Under the pieces are notes generated by a model that made no database searches, was not told the origin of the DNA, and saw only the letters and a list, made by a program, of their open reading frames with translations. DNA of 48,404 bases from Ruminococcus flavefaciens FD-1 (GTDB lineage: Bacteria > Bacillota > Clostridia > Oscillospirales > Ruminococcaceae). Positions within the stretch are counted from its first letter, which is position 1; every line of letters starts with the position of its first letter. The position numbers were made by a program, and so were the translations under genes. The stretch is from NCBI GenBank assembly GCA_000174895.1, contig ACOK01000079.1, forward strand, positions 4,202 to 52,605, in the 5' to 3' direction. This document shows positions 17,122 through 23,594 of this stretch, piece after piece.

Positions 17122-18591
17122 TTATGCTGCGGTGATAGAGGAATATCTCTCAGACTCCAGCACCTTGTTCATCACAGCCTCGGGAGAACATTCGCCTCCG
17201 ATGACCATATTGAACACAGTGGGGGAGTAGCCTGATACCAGTGCAGCACCTGTTTCTGAGCGTGTCACGGGTATGCCTTCGCTTCTGCTGTTGACATTCC
17301 AGAACACGATATCGGGCAGAGAGTAGCCCTGTTTGTTGTAGAGCTTGCGCATCTTTATGAACAGAGGCTCATCGTTTCCGCCAATGATACAGGAATCGAA
17401 CTGCATATCGGATATTATGTATATCTTTGAAGGCATATCGTTTGCGGAAACCTTATTCTTCACAGCAGTACGGAGTATCAGCGTGAAAACAGATTCCAGG
17501 TCAGTATTTGCTACTTCGTTGTAAGATGCACAGTAACGTGTCTTTTCTACGATATTCTTTCCCTTTATCTCCACCAGACGAGGAGTTGATGAGAAGGTGA
17601 TGAAGTGGTTTGCGAATGCGCCTGTGTTGTGCTCTGCGAAGTATATTCCCAGAGACAGCGCCGCATCGATGGGACGTATGCCTATACCCCATGTCATGGA
17701 GCCTGAACCGTCGATGACTGCGATGGCATTCTCATGCTTAGCGCTTGTCAGGTCGGGGAGAGAATTCCATGCGGCATCCAGAGATGTTTCTTCTTCCGGA
17801 GCGATGTTTCTGTTGAGAGCCGCCCGTACAATGTCGTAAGGGAAGAGTCTGTCTGCGTGGAGTTTTGCTTCGCCCTTCTGCACCTTGTCCAGGTAAGCAG
17901 TGTAGCGTTCACCGTCGTTGCGGATGAAAGCCTTGCGGTACTTGAACATAGCACATGATGGCTGTATTCCGTAGTTGAATGTATAGTCACGCTCACGGAG
18001 ACGGTTCTCCAGAATATCGCTGTACTTGCGGAGAGCGGACAGAGTCTTTCTGTACTCGGCTTCGGACATCCCCAGCATAGCGGCGATCCTTCTGCCTGCG
18101 TTTCTTGTCTCCTTTGAGGAGGTGTTTACTGAGGGCAGCCACTTTGCCAGCAGTGATACCTTGCCGCCTGTAGCCATAGAGGCCTTGTCAAAACGGAGCT
18201 GAGTGTCGATAATATCTATCGCATCCTTTTCCAGCGGAGTGCCGATCAGTACGCAGAGGTCGTCGAAACGTCCGTACTCCGGGAAAAGCGGAATATTCTT
18301 TCTTACGGCTGCGGGAGCAATATCAACGAGAGTTCTTACAGCGATACGGAAGAAGCGTCTCTCGCCCAGACCGCCTCTTGCATCACGGGCGAAGAAGATG
18401 ATCTTCATGGTCTTGTCGGCGTCTTCTGCGTAGGCACGGGTAACTGCATCGGCTATCTTATCTGCTGAAGCGTTTCTCATAGCACCTGCCCTGAAGAACA
18501 TATCCAGACAGTGTGATTCTGTTGAGCGGTAAGCGATACCGCCGTTTTCGGTGTATGTAGTGTTTGCCTCTTTCTTTAAAAAGTTGAGCAT
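17122..18591 (-). CDS. Ro60-like TROVE/vWA-domain RNA-binding protein (Rsr)
   Basis: 489 residues from the ATG at 18591, which has AAGGAGGAT just upstream; a longer in-frame start would remove that site. The N-terminal TROVE HEAT-repeat ring covers about 5-285 (RSTESHCLDMFFRAGAMRNASADKI, GGLGERRFFRIAVRTL, LLAKWLPSVNTSSKETRNAGRRIA, FNYGIQPSCAMFKYRKAFIRNDGERYTAYLDKV). A von Willebrand A domain follows with an intact MIDAS motif, DGSGSM, at about residue 300. Ro60 proteins bind misfolded RNA ends in the ring and Y RNAs on the outer face, and in bacteria work with nucleases in RNA maturation and decay. It is the last gene after rtcB and the structured RNA array. Confidence 0.92.
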   Translation of the reverse strand: MLNFLKKEANTTYTENGGIAYRSTESHCLDMFFRAGAMRNASADKIADAVTRAYAEDADKTMKIIFFARDARGGLGERRFFRIAVRTLVDIAPAAVRKNIPLFPEYGRFDDLCVLIGTPLEKDAIDIIDTQLRFDKASMATGGKVSLLAKWLPSVNTSSKETRNAGRRIAAMLGMSEAEYRKTLSALRKYSDILENRLRERDYTFNYGIQPSCAMFKYRKAFIRNDGERYTAYLDKVQKGEAKLHADRLFPYDIVRAALNRNIAPEEETSLDAAWNSLPDLTSAKHENAIAVIDGSGSMTWGIGIRPIDAALSLGIYFAEHNTGAFANHFITFSSTPRLVEIKGKNIVEKTRYCASYNEVANTDLESVFTLILRTAVKNKVSANDMPSKIYIISDMQFDSCIIGGNDEPLFIKMRKLYNKQGYSLPDIVFWNVNSRSEGIPVTRSETGAALVSGYSPTVFNMVIGGECSPEAVMNKVLESERYSSITAA

Positions 18592-18613
18592 ATTTATCCT
18601 CCTTCCAAGTCTG

Positions 18614-18635
18614 TGACAAGCGTTAAACGCTGTCA
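18614..18635 (-). promoter_or_regulatory. Hairpin just upstream of the TROVE ribosome site
   Basis: On the minus strand TGACAGCG pairs with CGCTTGTCA around TTTAA with one bulged base. It ends about 10 bases before AAGGAGG. It may separate the RNA array from the TROVE mRNA (processing site) or tune translation. Confidence 0.5.
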
Positions 18636-18650
18636 TAAGGTGTGACTGTC

Positions 18651-18812
18651 AAGTCAGCATTTTACCATACGTTTCCGCAGGGCAGGATTCGAACCTGCAT
18701 TCACCAATTACATTTATGCTGTTGCTGACTTATTGCTCGGCTCGTTTTTTTATCAGCCCTTGTCGTTTCCGATGGTTTCTGATCCCCTGAAAATAATGCT
18801 GTGAGAGCCGAA
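18651..18812 (-). ncRNA. YrlA/Y-RNA-like noncoding RNA: stem module plus tRNA-like domain (modules F and G)
   Basis: Read on the minus strand. Module F (18811-18737) is closed by TCGGCTC/GAGCCGA, starts with CACTTCGGCTC, and contains a TCG-GAAA-CGA tetraloop hairpin. The helix CUUCGGCUC/GAGCCGAGC resembles the Ro60-binding helix of Y RNAs (CCUUCGGACC/GGUCCGANG), with strand order apparently permuted relative to animal Y RNAs. Module G (18731-18651) has a perfect 9-bp acceptor-like stem (AAGTCAGCA/TGCTGACTT), a GCAT/ATGC arm whose loop contains the D-loop-like AATTGGTGA, and a canonical T-arm, GCAGG-TTCGAAT-CCTGC. The anticodon arm is absent and there is no CCA. This matches what is known of bacterial Y RNAs, which mimic tRNA and are encoded beside Ro60. 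The exact ends are not known. Confidence 0.75.
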
Positions 18813-18828
18813 GTGTTTTTGGGAAAGC

Positions 18829-18873
18829 AAGACGCAAAAAACAAATTCATGAAAGATATGCTGTCAGCGTCTT
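18829..18873 (-). ncRNA. Stem-closed RNA module E of the array
   Basis: On the minus strand AAGACGC pairs with GCGTCTT (7 bp). The core TGACAGCA follows the 5' strand, as in the other modules. The interior is A/U-rich and lacks a T-loop. Confidence 0.5.
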
Positions 18874-18882
18874 AAAATAAAC

Positions 18883-18939
18883 AAGACGTTTTAAAAATAA
18901 TCATTAATAACATCCAAAAATATTTGCTGTATGCGTCTT
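18883..18939 (-). ncRNA. Stem-closed RNA module D of the array
   Basis: On the minus strand AAGACG(C) pairs with CGTCTT (6 bp). ATACAGCA follows the 5' strand. The closing sequence is identical to that of module E, so D and E could also pair with each other; they look like duplicates. A/U-rich interior. Confidence 0.5.
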
Positions 18940-18950
18940 ATAGAATTGTT

Positions 18951-18980
18951 CAGCGGCAGGATAATATAGCTATGCCGCTG
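18951..18980 (-). ncRNA. Hairpin module C of the array
   Basis: An 8-bp perfect stem, CAGCGGCA/TGCCGCTG, encloses a 14-base loop containing TATTATCC, a sequence also found inside module B. The ACAGCA core is reduced to TAGC, so this is the most divergent member. Confidence 0.45.
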
Positions 18981-18995
18981 ATTCATAAAAATATC

Positions 18996-19047
18996 AAGGC
19001 ACTTTTTTTCATCTTGACAGGATAATATTGACTGCTGAATGTGCCTT
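18996..19047 (-). ncRNA. Stem-closed RNA module B of the array
   Basis: AAGGCAC/GTGCCTT (7 bp) closes a 38-base loop that begins ATTCAGCA, a variant of the ACAGCA core, and contains TATTATCC as in module C. Confidence 0.5.
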
Positions 19048-19052
19048 AAAAC

Positions 19053-19112
19053 TCGTCGCTGTGGGAGTCGAACCCGTTCTCAACGAACTGCCTGAATTGC
19101 TGTAAGCGACGA
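19053..19112 (-). ncRNA. tRNA-like RNA module A directly after rtcB
   Basis: A 60-base module on the minus strand begins five bases after the rtcB stop. The acceptor-like stem TCGTCGCT/AGCGACGA is 8 bp and perfect. TTACAGCA and a possible CAGC/GTTG D-arm with a GG-containing loop (AATTCAGGCAGTTC) follow. The T-arm is GGG-TTCGACT-CCC, with a canonical 7-base T-loop but a short stem. At 60 bases there is no room for an anticodon arm. I interpret it as a second tRNA mimic in the rtcB-TROVE transcript. Confidence 0.65.
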
Positions 19113-19116
19113 AAGA

Positions 19117-20361
19117 TCAGCCTTTGATTACGCCGACTGTGAAGAGTCTCTTTACGGGCTCTGTCAGTTCAGTCTGATTTGCCATAACATCGTTGATGTC
19201 CTTGTAGGCAAATCTTGATTCCTCTGCAACGTCGGATTTCTTATTCTTAGCCAGCACCACATTCTGCTTCTTCAGATCAACAATTACAGACTCGACTGAG
19301 AATTTGTCCATTGCCGCAGAACGTGAGTATGCTCTGCCTGCGCCGTGTGATGAAGACATAAAGCTGTCGGGATCGCCTTTTCCACGGACTATGTAGCTGT
19401 ATGAACCCATAGCTCCGGGAATAATTCCCATTTCGCCTTCACGGGCACTGATCGCACCCTTTCTGTGAACCCATACATCCTTGCCGAAGTGATTCTCAAG
19501 GGCGGCGTAGTTGTGATGACAGTTTATCTCATCAGTGAAAACAGGTGTTATGCCTGTGTGGCGCTTTACGTGCTTTGTGAAAAGCTCCTTGACCTTCTGA
19601 AGCATTATTGCACGGTTCTCATATGCGAAATCCATACAAAGCTGCATCCATTCAAGATAGCGTTTACCCTCATCCGTATCAACAGGAAGGAAGGGCAGAT
19701 TCCATTCAGCAGGCACCTGTGAGAACCACTTATCGTTGAGTTCATGTGCTATCTTATTGAAATACTGACCTACGATATTTCCGAAATGGCGGCTTCCCGA
19801 ATGGAGCATGATACCGCACATCCCGTTGTCATCCTGCTGAAGCTCGATGAAGTGGTTTCCGCCTCCGAGAGTTCCTGCCTGATAGTAGCCTTCCTCTATC
19901 TGCGGGATAAGCTCGCTGTCGGCTTCATAGCGTCCCATTTCAGCCTTTGCCCTGTCGAGGACATCTGAAGGCTGAGGAGTTTTGAAGTGTGAAAATCCTG
20001 TGGGGATGTTGCGAAGAATATCGCCGCATATCGTATGCACAAGATTTCCGCTTCCTGTGATGGTTTCACGGAGAACTTCCACAGGGATATCTGTCTGCAC
20101 ATAAGCCATTCCGCATCCGATATCGACTCCCACAGCATTGGGGATAATAACATTCTCACAGGCGATCACACCGCCTATGGGCATTCCTTTTCCTGCGTGA
20201 GTATCGGGCATAAGAGCTATCCACTTATGTGCAAAGGGAAGCTTTGCAAGGTGCTCCGCCTGTTCGATACACTTTTCACCAACTGCTTCCGCATCGGTCT
20301 GCCATATCTTTATGGGGAGCATATTATCATTCTTATTGTAATGTACGAACATTTTCTTCAC
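19117..20361 (-). CDS. rtcB: RNA ligase RtcB (3'-phosphate/2',3'-cyclic phosphate RNA ligase)
   Basis: 414 residues. It joins RNA with a 2',3'-cyclic phosphate or 3'-phosphate to a 5'-OH end, using GTP and Mn2+. Metal and active-site motifs are all present: MPDTHAGKGMPIGG (53-55 DTH), NAVGVDIGCGM (Asp80, Cys83), GGGNHFIE (Asn169, His170), LHSGSRH (His187), a His in NCHHNYA (about 282) and SSSHGAGRAYSR, whose His339 should be the guanylylated residue. I used the GTG at 20361, with AAAGGAAAG just before it; an in-frame ATG at 20352 is an alternative. No archease or RtcA is nearby. The RNA array and TROVE gene follow directly, probably on the same transcript. Confidence 0.95.
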   Translation of the reverse strand: MKKMFVHYNKNDNMLPIKIWQTDAEAVGEKCIEQAEHLAKLPFAHKWIALMPDTHAGKGMPIGGVIACENVIIPNAVGVDIGCGMAYVQTDIPVEVLRETITGSGNLVHTICGDILRNIPTGFSHFKTPQPSDVLDRAKAEMGRYEADSELIPQIEEGYYQAGTLGGGNHFIELQQDDNGMCGIMLHSGSRHFGNIVGQYFNKIAHELNDKWFSQVPAEWNLPFLPVDTDEGKRYLEWMQLCMDFAYENRAIMLQKVKELFTKHVKRHTGITPVFTDEINCHHNYAALENHFGKDVWVHRKGAISAREGEMGIIPGAMGSYSYIVRGKGDPDSFMSSSHGAGRAYSRSAAMDKFSVESVIVDLKKQNVVLAKNKKSDVAEESRFAYKDINDVMANQTELTEPVKRLFTVGVIKG

Positions 20362-20383
20362 TTCTTTCCTTTAGCTTGATCTT

Positions 20384-20412
20384 AGTATAACACATGAAAT
20401 GGAAATAATCAT
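20384..20412 (-). promoter_or_regulatory. Candidate promoter of rtcB
   Basis: The -10 TATACT (20389-20384 on the minus strand) is good. The -35 position, 17 bases further upstream, reads ATGATT, a poor match, which would fit a promoter needing an activator. Confidence 0.4.
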
Positions 20413-20442
20413 ATAAATTTTTCTGCACACACTCAAAGCGTA

Positions 20443-20471
20443 TTGCAAATATCAGGATTTTCTGTTAATAT
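20443..20471 (+). promoter_or_regulatory. Promoter of the WYL-WYL-HD operon
   Basis: TTGCAA at 20443-20448, a 17-base spacer, TAATAT at 20466-20471. It lies back-to-back with the rtcB promoter region; AGGTGGTG and the ATG follow at 20481-20496. Confidence 0.6.
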
Positions 20472-20495
20472 AATAATGTAAGGTGGTGTAAAAAT

Positions 20496-21770
20496 ATGGC
20501 AGGATTTTCTGAGCTTATCAAAAGTTTCGACAAGACACGTGACTATGTACGTGATTTTTTCATATACGGATGCAAGGTCAGAAGTGACTTCGACCGCAAA
20601 AGCATCCGTACCTACAGTGACGAAAAACGCCGTGTGGAAAGCTGGATGGGCGACTGTATGCGCTATGATGATTCTGTGCGTGGAAGAAGCGTTTCGATAT
20701 CCGTTGACAGCGGACACATCCCTGAGAATCCGCTGTATAATGCGTATTATTCAAAGAGCTTCACTGATAATGATATCCGTCTGCATTTTCTTATAACGGA
20801 TATTCTTTATGACGGGCAAAGCCGTACACTTAAAGAGATAACGGATCTGCTGAATGCGGATTACGGTCAGCTTTTCGATGAGCAGACTGTCAGAAACAAA
20901 CTGAAGGAATATGTTCAAGAAGGTATCGTCAATGCTGAAAAACAAGGTAAAACCATGTATTACTCTCTTTCAGATGATATTGCAGATGACTATATCAGGG
21001 ATTTCAAAGGGCTTGAAGATGCACTGAAATTCTTCTCGGAGACTCAGCATTTCGGTATTATCGGAAACAGTATACTTAAAATGCTGGGACTGAAAAATGA
21101 TATGTTTTTCATCAAGCACAATTATATGATACATACCCTTGAGGATATCCTGATACCTGATATTCTCTCCGCTATGGATGAGAAACGCTTTATTTCCGTC
21201 ACTTCATTTCCCAACAGGCACAGAAGTGATATAGTGACAGATGAGCATGAGCATAAATACGTTCCCATGCAGATTCTGGTGTCAGTGCAGACAGGCAGGC
21301 GTTACCTGGCGGTATACAGCCTTGAGCAGGAAAGATTCACGACTCTGCGTCTGGACTATATCAAAGGTATAAAAAAAGGGGATATCTTTGACGGCTATGA
21401 TAATAAAAAAGCTGCTTATCAGCGGAATATTTCCCGTGTTTTCGGAGTTTCGTTCGGGGCTCGCAAGGAGAGAGGGAACGCTGAGCCGATGAAGATAACA
21501 TTCCGCATCGACATCAAGAAAGAAGGATATGTGCTTGAACGTCTGGAGCGTGAAAAGCGGTGCTGTATCATAGAGCAGACAGGCGATGAACTGTATACTC
21601 TTACGGCTGACGTTTACGACTCGAATGAGATTATGCACTGGGCTAAGACTTTCATAGGGCGCATAGTCAGCATAGAGGGCGGATCTGAAAGCATCCGTCA
21701 TCGCTTTTACAGGGATGTTGCAAGAATGAAGAAAATGTACGGCGGTGATAATGATGAACATATTCAGTGA
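20496..21770 (+). CDS. WYL-domain transcriptional regulator 1
   Basis: 424 residues. A winged-helix region at about 88-160 (RLHFLITDILYDGQSRTLKEITDLLNADYGQLFDEQTVRNKLKEYVQEGIV) is followed by a WYL domain at about 222-295 (EKRFISVTSFP...PMQILVSVQTGRRYLAVYSLEQERFTTLRLDYIKGI) and a C-terminal WYL-associated region. WYL domains are SH3-like ligand sensors. They are found in regulators of RNA-repair, CRISPR and other defence loci, and several respond to nucleic-acid ligands. It is divergent from rtcB, the position held by RtcR in proteobacteria, so I infer that it controls rtcB-TROVE. The next gene overlaps its end. Confidence 0.8.
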   Translation: MAGFSELIKSFDKTRDYVRDFFIYGCKVRSDFDRKSIRTYSDEKRRVESWMGDCMRYDDSVRGRSVSISVDSGHIPENPLYNAYYSKSFTDNDIRLHFLITDILYDGQSRTLKEITDLLNADYGQLFDEQTVRNKLKEYVQEGIVNAEKQGKTMYYSLSDDIADDYIRDFKGLEDALKFFSETQHFGIIGNSILKMLGLKNDMFFIKHNYMIHTLEDILIPDILSAMDEKRFISVTSFPNRHRSDIVTDEHEHKYVPMQILVSVQTGRRYLAVYSLEQERFTTLRLDYIKGIKKGDIFDGYDNKKAAYQRNISRVFGVSFGARKERGNAEPMKITFRIDIKKEGYVLERLEREKRCCIIEQTGDELYTLTADVYDSNEIMHWAKTFIGRIVSIEGGSESIRHRFYRDVARMKKMYGGDNDEHIQ

Positions 21771-22755
21771 GATATACGGCACTTATTTCAGAATTGCGGC
21801 AAAGCTTCTGGAGAAAGAGATAACAGACGACAAAACTGTGAATGAAACTGTACAGCGTGAGGGCTTCCGTGATTCAGTACTGTTTCTGCCTCAGAAGCTT
21901 ATCCCTAACGGCGAGGATTGGGGACTTTTCAGACGTACAGCTGACGGAAAGCTGAAGCGTATCACGAAAAATCCTCCTGTCAGGGTGCTGACTGCATTGC
22001 AGAAAAGCTGGCTGAAAGCTAAACTGACTGACAAGCGGATACGTCTGTTCATGGACGATGATACGCTGAAACAGCTTGATGAAAAGCTGGCGGATGTGCG
22101 GCCGTTTTACTTGAAGGAACAGTTCAGGCTGATCGACAGATCCGCAGACAGGGATAACTTCGGAAGTGATGAGTATATCGCTAATTTCCGCAGTATTCTT
22201 GATGCGGTAAAGCACAGGAGAATAATGTACATCGAATTTGTTTCGGGGCACGGAAAACGAAAGAGCGGCAAGTTTGTTATCCTCAAAATGGAGTATTCGC
22301 CTAAAAACGGAAAATTCCGTGCATATACATATCTGCTCAGAAATGACAGGATCAGATGCAGCGGTATCATGAATATAGGTCGTATTACAAAGATAGTCGA
22401 TACAGGCAGAATATTCCGTACCCCCGTTTCCCTCGATGACTATTTTTCAAGCATGAAGTGCAGCACACCTGCGGTCATAAGGGTCACATCCGAAAGAAAC
22501 GGCGTTGAGCGCTTTATGATGGAGTTTGCATCTTACGAGAAGCACACTGTCCGAAACCTCGAAACGGGGGAGTACACTGTTGAGCTGTGGTACGATTATC
22601 AGAATGAAACCGAGCTGTTGATACAGCTGCTCAGCTTCGGGCCGGTTATCGAGATAATGGGGCCTCCGCAACTCAGGGAGCAGGCTAAGATACGAATAGA
22701 CAGGCAGGCGGAATTGCTGGCAGGATACAGAGGTGAAAGCAAAGATGGAGAATAG
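21751..22755 (+). CDS. WYL-domain protein 2
   Basis: About 334 residues. The WYL domain is at about 146-218 (AVKHRRIMYIEFVSGHGKRK...FVILKMEYSPKNGKFRAYTYLLRNDRIRCSGIMNIGRITKI), with a C-terminal region at about 240-330 like the WCX extension of WYL proteins. I see no clear N-terminal winged helix, so it may act with WYL protein 1 as a sensing subunit. Start codons at 21745 (GTG), 21751 and 21754 (ATG) are all possible; all overlap the end of the first gene. Such overlaps suggest coupled translation and a heteromeric complex. Confidence 0.75.
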   Translation: MMNIFSEIYGTYFRIAAKLLEKEITDDKTVNETVQREGFRDSVLFLPQKLIPNGEDWGLFRRTADGKLKRITKNPPVRVLTALQKSWLKAKLTDKRIRLFMDDDTLKQLDEKLADVRPFYLKEQFRLIDRSADRDNFGSDEYIANFRSILDAVKHRRIMYIEFVSGHGKRKSGKFVILKMEYSPKNGKFRAYTYLLRNDRIRCSGIMNIGRITKIVDTGRIFRTPVSLDDYFSSMKCSTPAVIRVTSERNGVERFMMEFASYEKHTVRNLETGEYTVELWYDYQNETELLIQLLSFGPVIEIMGPPQLREQAKIRIDRQAELLAGYRGESKDGE

Positions 22756-23527
22756 TATATTTGACGAGCTGAAAAACGTTCTTCTGACATATGAAGCACC
22801 TTCGGAGTATTTTGAACAGCTTCGCTCATCCGGCGGACTTGACAGCGGTCTCGGTGAAATAAAAGTGCTTATCGGTGTGCCGCAGAATCAGAACTATCAT
22901 CGTGAAGGCGATGTCTGGACTCATACAATGATGGTTGTGGATGAGGCGGCGAAGCGGCGTGACAAAGTAAAAAATCCTCTCGGATTCATGCTTTCGGCGC
23001 TGTGTCATGACTTCGGAAAAGCTGTGTGTACTACAGTTGATGATGACGGAACAGTTCACGCTTACGGTCATGAAACAGAAGGGATTCCTCTTGTGCAGAG
23101 ATTCATGGAGCGTTTATCCGCTGATGATGAACTGAAACATTACGTGCTGAACATGACAGAGCTGCATATGGAGCCGAATATTATGGCTCACGCACGTTCA
23201 CGGCTGAAGAAAACGAATAAGCTGTTTGATTCATCTGATGAGCCCTTTGACCTGATACAGCTTGCGGTGTGTGACGGACTTGGAAAACTTCCGGAATGCG
23301 GTGATACCGAAGAATTTCTCATGGAGAGATATGAGATATTCACGGAAATAATGTCCCGCCCCTGCGTGACGGAAAAAGACCTGAAAGAAGCAGGATTTCA
23401 CTTCAATGAGCGTATGACTGAGCTGATGGATTATGCTCATAAGCTGAGACTGGCCGGACTTGATAAGGATGATCAGCTTCGTCAGAGTCTGGCATACGCA
23501 AGATCTGTAATGAAGATAAAAATTTAA
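22745..23527 (+). CDS. Stand-alone HD phosphohydrolase resembling the HD domain of CCA-adding enzyme
   Basis: 260 residues. The HD metal site shows His in VWTHTMMVV, the pair ALCHDFGKA, and His in HETEGIPLVQRF. GVPQNQNYHREGDVWTHTMMVVDEAAK resembles the HD region of bacterial CCA-adding tRNA nucleotidyltransferase (GVPxPxKWHPEIDTGIHTLM). In E. coli Cca that domain has 2',3'-cyclic phosphodiesterase, 2'-nucleotidase and phosphatase activity. No nucleotidyltransferase domain is present. Overlap with WYL protein 2 and the rtcB neighbourhood suggest a role in trimming RNA phosphate ends. I chose the ATG at 22745 behind AGAGGTGA. Function is inferred from similarity and context. Confidence 0.75.
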   Translation: MENSIFDELKNVLLTYEAPSEYFEQLRSSGGLDSGLGEIKVLIGVPQNQNYHREGDVWTHTMMVVDEAAKRRDKVKNPLGFMLSALCHDFGKAVCTTVDDDGTVHAYGHETEGIPLVQRFMERLSADDELKHYVLNMTELHMEPNIMAHARSRLKKTNKLFDSSDEPFDLIQLAVCDGLGKLPECGDTEEFLMERYEIFTEIMSRPCVTEKDLKEAGFHFNERMTELMDYAHKLRLAGLDKDDQLRQSLAYARSVMKIKI

Positions 23528-23560
23528 GGCTGCACAGCATTGCGCTGTACAGCCTTTTTC
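23528..23560 (+). terminator. Intrinsic terminator of the WYL-WYL-HD operon
   Basis: GGCTGCACAGC and GCGCTGTACAGCC pair with small mismatches, followed by TTTTT, immediately after the stop codon. Confidence 0.85.
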
Positions 23561-23594
23561 AGTGATAACTATTATTGTATGATCATCCGTATTG

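Noticed and set aside
18651..18731. A conventional tRNA gene (perfect T-arm)
   Set aside because: There is no anticodon arm, no CCA, the acceptor-like stem is 9 bp, and it sits between rtcB and TROVE among similar modules; a Y-RNA-like mimic fits better.
18651..19112. CRISPR array
   Set aside because: The modules vary in sequence and length and share only ACAGCA and paired stems; there are no identical direct repeats or cas genes.
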